Source of the DNA: Gemmatimonadota bacterium
GTDB lineage: Bacteria > Gemmatimonadota > Gemmatimonadetes > Gemmatimonadales > Gemmatimonadaceae
Direction of reading: 5' to 3'
Assembly: GCA_003142495.1 (NCBI GenBank)
Contig: PLMM01000174.1
Location: 239 to 5,634 of the forward strand
DNA length: 5,396 nt
This document shows, piece by piece, positions 1-5,396 of the stretch. Within the stretch, counting starts at the first letter, position 1, and each line of letters opens with the position of its first letter. Position numbers and translations under genes: made by a program. The notes under the pieces were generated by a model. That model saw nothing but the letters and a program-made list of their open reading frames with translations. It had not been told where the DNA came from and did not search any database.

Positions 1-451
1 GGTGCGGGAGCTCGTTCACCGTGAGGCTCACCCCGTCGACCGTGAGTGACCCGTGCGGGATCATGAGCTCCGAGAGACCGTCGGGGAGCGCGAGATTCAC
101 GAGCAGCGCGTCACCCTGCGTCTCGATGTCGGTGACCGTCGCGACGCCATCGACGTGGCCGAGCACGAGGTGGCCGCCAAATCGCGATCCCGCGAGCATC
201 GCGCGCTCGAGATTCACGTGGCGCCCCACTCCCCACTCGCCGATGGTGGTGCGCTCGAGCGTCGTCGTGACGGCGGCTACGGTGAACCAGCTCGGGCCGT
301 GCTCGCGAACCGTGAGGCACGCGCCATCGAGCGCGATGCTCTCGCCGCTCGCGAGATCGTCGTAGCGGCAGCGCACGCGCAGCTCACGCCCCGCGGGCGT
401 GAGCCGTAGCTGCTCGATCGTTCCGACATCCTCCACGAGCCCCGTGAACAT
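1..451 (-). CDS. ribE: Riboflavin synthase (alpha subunit), N-terminal 150 residues, cut by the window edge
   Basis: This cytoplasmic enzyme performs the last step of riboflavin synthesis, the dismutation of two 6,7-dimethyl-8-ribityllumazine molecules to riboflavin and a pyrimidinedione. The visible protein opens with MFTGLVEDVG, the typical family start. It then shows GACLTV (residues 43-48), NLERAM (80-85) and GGHLVLGHVDG (92-102), which mark the first lumazine-binding barrel and the junction to the second. HGSLTVDGVSLTVN (133-146) belongs to the second barrel. The family is usually about 200-215 residues, so roughly a quarter lies beyond the left edge. The ATG is preceded by GGAAG with a 7-base spacer. 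It starts 27 bp after the ribD stop, so the two are almost certainly co-transcribed. Nothing in the visible part is abnormal. The gene is called ribE in Bacillus-style and ribC in E. coli-style naming. Confidence 0.96.
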   Translation of the reverse strand, partial: MFTGLVEDVGTIEQLRLTPAGRELRVRCRYDDLASGESIALDGACLTVREHGPSWFTVAAVTTTLERTTIGEWGVGRHVNLERAMLAGSRFGGHLVLGHVDGVATVTDIETQGDALLVNLALPDGLSELMIPHGSLTVDGVSLTVNELPH

Positions 452-458
452 GCGTGCG

Positions 459-463
459 CTTCC
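459..463 (-). promoter_or_regulatory. Ribosome binding site of ribE
   Basis: GGAAG on the minus strand lies 7 bases before the ATG at 451. It sits in the 27-bp gap after ribD and supports the start that yields the canonical MFTG N-terminus. An ATG at 463-465 that overlaps this site opens a different frame whose product resembles nothing I recognise. Confidence 0.6.
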
Positions 464-478
464 ATCGATCGAAGAGTG

Positions 479-1579
479 TCAGTCGCTCGAGGGCGGGGCG
501 TACACGGTCATCGTGTCCGCGCCGATCTCGCGCCGCTCGAGCACGCGCCATCGGGGCGCGCGCGCGACTTCAGTAGGCGGGACGAAGGCGAACGCCCCAA
601 GGGCACCCGCTCCGAAGATCGCCGACCCCTGAAAGATAACCAGACGATCGACCATTCCGGCCCCGATGAGGGCCCCTGCGAAGCGTGCGCCCCCCTCTAC
701 GAGCAGCGAACGCACGCCGGTGTCGCCGAGCGCATCGAGGACGGCGCGGAGCGACGAGCCGTGAATGACGCGGACGCCGAGCGCCTCGAGCGCCGAGATG
801 CGGGCCGCGGGCGGCGAATCGGCGACGACCAGCGTCGGGACGTCGCGCGCGGTGGTCGCGAGCACCGAGGTTGTCGGCAGGTGCGCGGCGCGGTCAAAGA
901 CGACCCGCGTGGGCGCGACGCGCGGCGACGGCGCATCGCGAACGGTGAGCGACGGATCGTCCGCGAGCGCCGTGCCGATGCCGATGCCGATCGCATCGCT
1001 GCCGGCGCGCATCTCGTGCACGACTCGGCGCGAGTCATCGCCGGTGATCCAGCGCGAGTGACCGGTAGCGTCGGCGAGCGCGCTATCGAGGGAGACCGCG
1101 AGCTTGAGCGTGATCCACGGCCGCTGCTCGACGAACGAGTGAAAGAACGGCGCGTTGAGCTCGCGCGCCGCGCCGTCCTCGATCCCCGTCAGGACCTCGA
1201 TCCCGGCCGCGCGCAGCCGCTCGACGCCGCCCGCGGCTTCCGGATTCGGATCGCGCGCCGCGATCACGACGCGCGCGACACCCGCGGCGACGATCGCATC
1301 CACGCACGGCGGCGTCTTTCCCGTATGCGTGCACGGCTCGAGCGTGACGTACACCGTCGCCCCGTTCGCGCGATCACCCGCTGCGCGCAGTGCCTCCACT
1401 TCCGCGTGCGCCGCGCCGAAGCGCGTGTGATGTCCCTCGCCAACGACCTCGCCATCGCGAACGACGACGGCGCCGACCAGTGGGTTCGGCGCCGTCTGCC
1501 CCCAACCTTTCCGCGCCAGCTCGAGCGCGCGACGCATGAACACCGCGTCGCTCGCGCTGCCGCTCGCATCAGAGACCAA
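479..1579 (-). CDS. ribD: Bifunctional diaminohydroxyphosphoribosylaminopyrimidine deaminase / 5-amino-6-(5-phosphoribosylamino)uracil reductase
   Basis: RibD performs two successive cytoplasmic steps of riboflavin synthesis: hydrolytic deamination of the pyrimidine from GTP cyclohydrolase II, then NADPH-dependent reduction of the ribose side chain. With the start chosen here it has 366 residues, close to the 367 of E. coli RibD. The N-terminal cytidine-deaminase-like domain shows APNPLVGAVV (30-39), HAEVEAL (58-64, zinc His58 and catalytic Glu60) and PCTHTGKTPPC (82-92, zinc Cys83 and Cys92). The reductase domain shows a TLK...SLD segment (157-165), HSRWITG (174-180), GIGTALADDPSLTVRD (200-215) and LLVEGGARFAGAL (292-304). 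The usual Gly of SLDG is Ser here. The start is uncertain. An ATG at 1651 would overlap the upstream gene by 83 bases with an Arg/Ser/Thr-rich extension unlike the family. TTG at 1579 has GGGA six bases upstream and gives a normal length. GTG at 1543 and ATG at 1537 are alternatives without a visible ribosome site. Confidence 0.95.
   Translation of the reverse strand: MVSDASGSASDAVFMRRALELARKGWGQTAPNPLVGAVVVRDGEVVGEGHHTRFGAAHAEVEALRAAGDRANGATVYVTLEPCTHTGKTPPCVDAIVAAGVARVVIAARDPNPEAAGGVERLRAAGIEVLTGIEDGAARELNAPFFHSFVEQRPWITLKLAVSLDSALADATGHSRWITGDDSRRVVHEMRAGSDAIGIGIGTALADDPSLTVRDAPSPRVAPTRVVFDRAAHLPTTSVLATTARDVPTLVVADSPPAARISALEALGVRVIHGSSLRAVLDALGDTGVRSLLVEGGARFAGALIGAGMVDRLVIFQGSAIFGAGALGAFAFVPPTEVARAPRWRVLERREIGADTMTVYAPPSSD
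974..991. repeat. Short tandem repeat, three copies of gccgat, inside ribD
   Basis: Three perfect head-to-tail copies of a 6-base unit lie in the reductase half of ribD. On the coding strand they encode alternating Ile and Gly just before the conserved Thr-x-x-Ala-Asp-Asp-Pro segment. Compared from memory with E. coli and B. subtilis RibD, the segment has the same length, so the repeat replaces conserved positions and does not insert residues. It is a minor simple-sequence tract with no evidence of a regulatory role. Confidence 0.6.
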
Positions 1580-2558
1580 TGCGGATCCCGAGCGAGCCGT
1601 ACGTGCGCGCGGCGCTCGCGTCGGTCGAGAAGGTGTTGAACGTCGTGACATTGCCGCCCGTCACGCGACCCACTTCCGCCACGAAGTGCGCGAGCAGGAG
1701 GTTGAACGAGAGATCCGCGAAGTAGTTCGTGCGCGTAGGCGAGATGTGCAGCGCGATCGGCGCGTTCGGCGTGTTGCCGTCCACATTGTACGTGAGCATC
1801 GCCTTCGTGTCGTACTTGTCCTGTCCGATGCCCGCCGCGAGCCCGAGGAAGAGGAGCTTCTTGCTGGCGGTGAGGCGCCACTGCTTCGTGCGGATCTTGT
1901 AGTCGCTGATGCTGACGGTGTTCCCGGCATTGTCCTCGCCGCTGAGCACAGCGGTTGGCAGGTCGCGAATCATGTACGACACGCCGACGCCGGGCAGCAG
2001 TAGCGACTCCTGGATGATGCCGAGCCGGCCGCCGAAGCCGATCTTCCACTTGTCGCTCTCCGAGCCGACGTGAATCGAGTGCTGCGAGTAGCTCGGCAGG
2101 TACGACACACTCACGAGCGCATCGATTCCGCCGATGTTCGTGAGGCCGATCGGAAAGCCCTTGAATAGTCCGATTGCGACATCTGCGGCGGGAAGGCCGA
2201 CCCATTTGTCACTGCTCGGAATGTTCGTCGACACCGGAGCTCCCGGCTGCACCTGGATCTGGTCGACATTCGGGATGGTCGCCTTCATCACGTTCGCGCG
2301 CACGCCAACGGAGAAGTGTCCGAGCCCGCCGAGCGTACCTCCCTGCCCCAGCGTCGGATTGCCGCCGGCGACCCACGTGCCGAGCTGCATGTTCATGTAG
2401 TTGAACAGATCAGCGACCTTCTGGCACGCGTCGCCGCCCTGATGCGCGACGCCGACGATCGCGGGATCGCTGCAATGCGGATCGATCGACTGAGCGGGGA
2501 GCGCGGCTGCTGCGCCGAATGCGAATGCAACTACGAGCGAACCATGTTTGATGTCCAT
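1569..2558 (-). CDS. Predicted secreted outer-membrane beta-barrel protein of unknown function
   Basis: I do not recognise a named family. The 329-residue product starts with a likely Sec signal peptide: a short basic N-terminus (Lys4, His5), a hydrophobic core at about 8-20, and a probable cleavage site near Pro-Ala-Gln at 21-23. There is no lipobox cysteine. The only two cysteines, Cys29 and Cys45, fall in the first part of the mature protein and could form a disulfide. A Gly-rich stretch (64-80) follows, then many short alternating hydrophobic/polar segments (about 81-93, 142-154, 170-197, 213-229, 234-244, 278-297) separated by Gly/Asp/Asn/Pro turns. The C-terminus, YGSLGIRIGL, resembles a last barrel strand, though it ends in Leu where Phe is more common. 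I infer an outer-membrane barrel of perhaps 10-14 strands. The ATG at 2558 is preferred over an upstream ATG at 2615 because it has a strong GGAGGA and starts the signal peptide, while the longer form would overlap purM. The gene lies 16 bp after purM and overlaps ribD. A transport role for a pathway compound is speculation. Confidence 0.82.
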   Translation of the reverse strand: MDIKHGSLVVAFAFGAAAALPAQSIDPHCSDPAIVGVAHQGGDACQKVADLFNYMNMQLGTWVAGGNPTLGQGGTLGGLGHFSVGVRANVMKATIPNVDQIQVQPGAPVSTNIPSSDKWVGLPAADVAIGLFKGFPIGLTNIGGIDALVSVSYLPSYSQHSIHVGSESDKWKIGFGGRLGIIQESLLLPGVGVSYMIRDLPTAVLSGEDNAGNTVSISDYKIRTKQWRLTASKKLLFLGLAAGIGQDKYDTKAMLTYNVDGNTPNAPIALHISPTRTNYFADLSFNLLLAHFVAEVGRVTGGNVTTFNTFSTDASAARTYGSLGIRIGL

Positions 2559-2561
2559 CGG

Positions 2562-2567
2562 TCCTCC
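2562..2567 (-). promoter_or_regulatory. Strong ribosome binding site of the barrel-protein gene
   Basis: GGAGGA on the minus strand lies 3 bases before the ATG at 2558, a short spacing but the best Shine-Dalgarno match in the window. It fixes the start at the signal-peptide methionine and not at the in-frame ATG at 2615, which lies inside the end of purM. A strong site here suggests translation independent of purM. Confidence 0.75.
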
Positions 2568-2574
2568 AGAAGCG

Positions 2575-3600
2575 CTACGCAAAAATGACGGCCCCGGTAC
2601 CGCGTCGCGTTTCACCGAGGACCCATGCGGGCACCCCCGCCACCGCGGCGTGAGCGATCACCGAGTCGGCGGCAGCAGCGTCCGCGAGCACTACCATTCC
2701 GACACCCATGTTGAAGGCGCGCAACATCTCCTTGCGCGCGACTCCGCCGGCCTTCTCGAGCGTGAGAAACTCATCAGGGATCGTCCAGCTCTTCGTGTTC
2801 ACAACGGCATCGACGTCGCCCGGAAGCGCGCGAGTGAGATTTCCTGGAAGTCCGCCGCCCGTGATGTGCGCCATCGCGTGCACCGTGCCAAGCACTGGAC
2901 TGAGCGCGGCGAGATAGGAGCGGTGCACGCGCAGCAGCACATCTGCCACCGTACCCTTCGCTCCCGGAAAAGTGTCATGCGGCCCGAGCTTCATTCGCTC
3001 GCTCACGATGCGCCGTGCAAGTGAGAAGCCATTGGTGTGAAGACCATTGCTCGCGAGGCCAATGAGCACATCCCCGCTGCGAACGCGCGCGGCACCGAGC
3101 ACCTCGGCCTCCTCGACGCAGCCGACTACGAATCCGGCCAAGTCGTAGTCCGGCGGTGTGTAGACACCCGGCATCTCCGCGGTCTCGCCGCCCACCAGCG
3201 CGCAGCCGTTCTCGCGACAGCCGGCAGCGACGCCACGCACCACGGCTTCGACCACCGACGGCACGAGCGCGCCGAAGGCGACGTAGTCGAGGAAGAAGAG
3301 TGGTAGCGCCCCCTGCACCAGGATGTCGTTCACGCAGTGATTGACGAGATCGTGGCCGATCGTGTCGTGCACATCCGCATCGACGGCGAGCTTGATCTTC
3401 GTACCCACGCCATCCGCGCTCGAGACGAGTAGCGGCGAGCGCATCCCCTCGGGCATCTTGAACATCCCGCCGAAGCCGCCAAAGGCGCCGCGCGTTCCCG
3501 CCGTGAACGTCGACTCGACGAGCGACTTGATCCGATGCTTCGACTCCTCCGCCGCATCGATGTCGACGCCGGCCGATCGGTAGTCGAGCGGCGCGCTCAC
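2575..3600 (-). CDS. purM: Phosphoribosylformylglycinamidine cyclo-ligase (AIR synthetase)
   Basis: PurM is the cytoplasmic enzyme of the fifth step of de novo purine synthesis. It closes FGAM to 5-aminoimidazole ribonucleotide with ATP. The 341-residue protein is close to E. coli PurM (345). Family blocks are in order: DYRSAGVDID (6-15), a Gly-rich loop GAFGGFGGMF (38-47), DGVGTK (63-68), NDILVQGALPLFFLDY (91-106), GGETAEMPG (137-145), SNGLHTNGFSLAR (184-196), HITGGGLPGNLTR (245-257) and FNMGVGMV (296-303). It is complete, with the N-terminal ATP-binding AIRS half and the C-terminal AIRS_C half. The start is GTG at 3600, whose bases form a GTGA overlap with the stop of the upstream kinase. 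GGAAG lies 7 bases before it. An ATG at 3735 would add 45 Arg-rich residues read through the kinase gene and is rejected. The 4-base overlap suggests translational coupling to the kinase. Confidence 0.97.
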   Translation of the reverse strand: MSAPLDYRSAGVDIDAAEESKHRIKSLVESTFTAGTRGAFGGFGGMFKMPEGMRSPLLVSSADGVGTKIKLAVDADVHDTIGHDLVNHCVNDILVQGALPLFFLDYVAFGALVPSVVEAVVRGVAAGCRENGCALVGGETAEMPGVYTPPDYDLAGFVVGCVEEAEVLGAARVRSGDVLIGLASNGLHTNGFSLARRIVSERMKLGPHDTFPGAKGTVADVLLRVHRSYLAALSPVLGTVHAMAHITGGGLPGNLTRALPGDVDAVVNTKSWTIPDEFLTLEKAGGVARKEMLRAFNMGVGMVVLADAAAADSVIAHAAVAGVPAWVLGETRRGTGAVIFA

Positions 3601-4514
3601 CCGACGACTTCCTTCTCGAACGCGACGAGTCTGCGGAACTCGTCGATGCGCTTGTCGAGATCGTCCTCCGTGATCTCGAAGAAGCGATCGACCGAGAAGC
3701 GCTCGACCGCGAACGAGCCCATCGCGCATCCGCACACGACTGCGCGGCGCATGTTTCCCTCGCTGATGTCATTGGTGCGCGAGAGATAGCCGAAGAAGCC
3801 GCCGGCGAAAGAGTCGCCCGCGCCCGTGGGATCGAAGACGCTCTCGAGCGGATACGCGGGTGCGAAGAAAATGCTCGTCGCACTGAACATGAAGGCACCG
3901 TGCTCGCCCTTCTTTATTATGACGTGCTTCGGCCCCTGCGCCATGATCCACTTCGCAGCCTTCACGAGATTCGTTTCTTCGGTGAGCTGGCGCGCCTCGC
4001 CATCGTTCAGCGTCACCATGTCGACTTCCGTGAGCAGCGCGAGCAAGTCGCTGCGCCGGCTCTCGATCCAGAAGTTCATCGTGTCGCACGCGACGAGTTT
4101 CGGCTTCCGCACCTGGCGCAAGACCTCGAGCTGCAGTCGCGGATCGATGTTGCCGAGGAAGACGTATGGCGTGTCGCGAAACTGCTCGGGAATCTTCGGC
4201 GCAAAGTGCGAGAAGACACCGAGCTTCGTCTCGAGCGTTTCAGCCGAGTTCAGATCGTGGCGATAGCGGCCCCGCCAGCGAAACGACTCGCCCTTCGCGT
4301 GCTCGAGCCCCGCGAGATCGACGCCACGTGCGGTGAGGCGCTCGAGCTTCTCGATTGGATAGTCGCTGCCGACGATGCCGACCACCTGCACCTTCGTGAG
4401 CAGGCTCGCTGACGCGGCGAAATATGTCGCCGAGCCGCCGATCACATTCTCGGCCTTGCCGAACGGGGTCTCGATGGAGTCGAGCGCGACGGATCCGACG
4501 ACGAGCACTGTCAT
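3597..4514 (-). CDS. PfkB/ribokinase-family kinase, substrate unknown
   Basis: This is a cytoplasmic ATP-dependent kinase of the ribokinase fold, a family that phosphorylates sugars, nucleosides or related alcohols. The 305-residue protein has the usual length. It starts MTVLVVGSVALDS, the first strand with the substrate-facing Asp12. GGSATYF (26-32) is the N-terminal Gly-Gly motif, LNDGEA (169-174) is the N-x-x-E motif with Asn170 and Glu173, and KKGEHG (201-206) is a nucleotide-side turn. DPTGAGDSFAGGF (228-240) is the PfkB signature 2, with Asp234 as expected catalytic base and the GAGD anion hole. All catalytic elements are present, so it is probably active. The substrate cannot be read from sequence. 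Its place directly before purM could fit a nucleoside or ribose-related substrate, but that is inference. The ATG at 4514 gives the canonical N-terminus. No clear Shine-Dalgarno precedes it (the leader is C-rich). Its stop overlaps the purM start by 4 bases. Confidence 0.93.
   Translation of the reverse strand: MTVLVVGSVALDSIETPFGKAENVIGGSATYFAASASLLTKVQVVGIVGSDYPIEKLERLTARGVDLAGLEHAKGESFRWRGRYRHDLNSAETLETKLGVFSHFAPKIPEQFRDTPYVFLGNIDPRLQLEVLRQVRKPKLVACDTMNFWIESRRSDLLALLTEVDMVTLNDGEARQLTEETNLVKAAKWIMAQGPKHVIIKKGEHGAFMFSATSIFFAPAYPLESVFDPTGAGDSFAGGFFGYLSRTNDISEGNMRRAVVCGCAMGSFAVERFSVDRFFEITEDDLDKRIDEFRRLVAFEKEVVG
3608..3614 (-). promoter_or_regulatory. Ribosome binding site of purM
   Basis: AAGGAAG on the minus strand, embedded in the last codons of the upstream kinase, lies 7 bases before the GTG at 3600. 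It supports the GTG start, which also gives the expected PurM length, over the longer ATG form. Confidence 0.6.
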
Positions 4515-4563
4515 GGGGCGGCGGGTGAAAGTTGAAGAAGGTCGATCGTGTGCGGAGCTGCGT

Positions 4564-5396
4564 TCACATCCGGTCGGGTGCCGCGATCCCGAGCACCGCG
4601 AGTCCGTTGCGCAGCACAATGCGACTCGCCTGCGCGAGAAAGAGCCGCGCGTGCATGATCGCGGGCGGCTCGCCGAGCACATGATGCTTGTGATACCAGG
4701 TGTGCACCAGCTGCGCGGTCTCGAGCAGGTAGCTTGCCACGCGATGCGGCTCCAGCGCGTCGGCGGCACCCGCGAGCATCGGCGGGAAGTCGAGGAGCGC
4801 CTTGACCAGCGCGCGCTCCTCGGGCTCGATGAGCACATCGAAGTCGATGTCGCTCGCGGCGATCGACGCGGCGTCTATGGAGCCAACGCGGAAGATGCCG
4901 CAGAGGCGCGCGTGCGCCATCTGGATGTAATAGACCGGATTTTCCTCGGACTGCGCGCGCGCGAGGTCGATGTCGAAAACGAGCTCCGACTCCGCTTTGC
5001 GCATGGCGAAGAAGTAGCGCACCGCGTCCGCACCGACTTCCGCGAAAAGATCGTGCATCGTCACGATCGTCCCAGTGCGCTTTGAAAACTTCACCTCGAC
5101 TCCGTCTTGCATCAGCTTCACGAGATTGTGCAAGACGTATTCGGGATAGCCATCGGGGATCTCGGGAGACAACGCTTGTAGGCCAGCTCTCACGCGCGCG
5201 GTCGTGCCATGGTGATCGGTTCCCTGCACGTTGATCGCGCGGGAAAAGCCGCGTCCCCACTTTGAGGCGTGATAGGCGACATCAGGCAGGAAATAGGTGT
5301 ATGTCCCATCTCGCTTCCGCATCACACGATTCTTGTCGTCACCGAAAGCTTCAGTGCGAAGCCAAAGAGCGCCTTCCTCCTCGTATGTGCGCCCAC
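4564..5396 (-). CDS. argS: Arginyl-tRNA synthetase, C-terminal 276 residues, cut by the window edge
   Basis: ArgS is a class I aminoacyl-tRNA synthetase that charges tRNA-Arg with arginine. The reading frame is open to the right edge. The visible part begins in the catalytic core with GALWLRTEAFGDD (residues 8-20 of the fragment), then GTYTYFLPDVAYH (30-42), RGFSRAINVQGTDHHG (48-63) and the KMSKS-loop equivalent KFSKRTGTIVT (102-112). The C-terminal DALR anticodon-binding domain runs from about 153 to the end, opening with VYYIQMAHARLCGIF (154-168) and closing with the family-typical LGIAAPDRM. The C-terminus is therefore intact. The HIGH motif and the N-terminal Add1 domain lie beyond the right edge. 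The family is about 550-600 residues, so about half is seen. The signature loop has Phe where many family members have Met. The kinase gene begins 49 bp downstream with no hairpin terminator visible between them. Confidence 0.96.
   Translation of the reverse strand, partial: GRTYEEEGALWLRTEAFGDDKNRVMRKRDGTYTYFLPDVAYHASKWGRGFSRAINVQGTDHHGTTARVRAGLQALSPEIPDGYPEYVLHNLVKLMQDGVEVKFSKRTGTIVTMHDLFAEVGADAVRYFFAMRKAESELVFDIDLARAQSEENPVYYIQMAHARLCGIFRVGSIDAASIAASDIDFDVLIEPEERALVKALLDFPPMLAGAADALEPHRVASYLLETAQLVHTWYHKHHVLGEPPAIMHARLFLAQASRIVLRNGLAVLGIAAPDRM

Noticed and set aside
461..473. Palindromic atcgat/tcgatcga motif in the ribD-ribE gap
   Set aside because: It is a very short self-complementary tract, common by chance in this sequence. 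It has no loop, no T-run and no second copy that would suggest a terminator or operator.
974..991. The gccgat triplicate as a phase-variation tract
   Set aside because: The unit is 6 bases, so copy changes keep the frame, and the segment matches conserved length in RibD. A switching role is unlikely.
476..1639. Plus-strand open frame of 387 codons opposite ribD
   Set aside because: It runs in exact register with the ribD codons. In GC-rich genes the antisense frame is rarely interrupted because TTA, CTA and TCA codons are scarce. The product is an Arg/Asp/Ala-rich string with no recognisable domain, while ribD carries clear motifs.
1264..2205. Minus-strand open frame of 313 codons across the barrel gene and ribD
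   Set aside because: It is an Arg-rich out-of-frame shadow that crosses two well-supported genes and has no plausible fold.
2975..3898. Minus-strand open frame of 307 codons across purM and the kinase
   Set aside because: It is low-complexity Arg/Ser/Ala sequence out of frame with two recognisable enzymes, as expected from GC bias.
4515..4563. Possible promoter or terminator in the 49-bp argS-kinase gap
   Set aside because: I found no stable inverted repeat followed by T residues and no convincing -35/-10 pair. The gap is short and C-rich on the coding strand.
3900..5085. Plus-strand open frames (3900-4412 and 4375-5085) opposite the kinase and argS
   Set aside because: They are antisense shadows of strongly conserved genes, and the products have biased composition and no motif.

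Overview
The window is a dense, GC-rich stretch of bacterial chromosome. Every gene I can support lies on the minus strand, so transcription runs from the right end to the left. In transcription order the genes are: the 3' part of argS (arginyl-tRNA synthetase), a PfkB/ribokinase-family kinase, purM (AIR synthetase), a predicted secreted outer-membrane beta-barrel protein of unknown function, ribD (bifunctional riboflavin deaminase/reductase), and the 5' part of ribE (riboflavin synthase). argS and ribE are cut only by the window edges. I see no RNA gene, mobile element, CRISPR array or clear terminator.

Packing is tight. There are 49 bp between argS and the kinase, a 4-base GTGA overlap between the kinase stop and the purM GTG start, 16 bp between purM and the barrel gene, about 11 bases of overlap between the barrel gene and ribD (with the TTG start chosen here), and 27 bp between ribD and ribE. 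The longest non-coding stretch is 49 bp. This is what one long polycistronic unit would look like, although internal promoters inside coding sequence cannot be excluded. No gap is large enough for an FMN riboswitch in front of ribD.

The pathways connect loosely. PurM makes AIR on the way to purines, and GTP is the starting substrate of riboflavin synthesis. RibD carries out the deamination and reduction steps after GTP cyclohydrolase II, and riboflavin synthase carries out the last step. ribBA and ribH probably lie just left of the window, but that is an inference from common gene order. The kinase has all the hallmarks of the PfkB fold, but its substrate is not evident. The barrel protein is the least explained member: it has a signal peptide, alternating amphipathic segments and a barrel-like C-terminus, yet sits between cytoplasmic biosynthetic genes.

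The organism is a high-GC bacterium with an outer membrane. The signal peptide ending in Pro-Ala-Gln and the general style are reminiscent of Gemmatimonadota, but this taxonomic call is from memory and weak. Apart from the barrel protein and the open substrate question for the kinase, the region looks like ordinary housekeeping DNA. I did not find a convincing new system.
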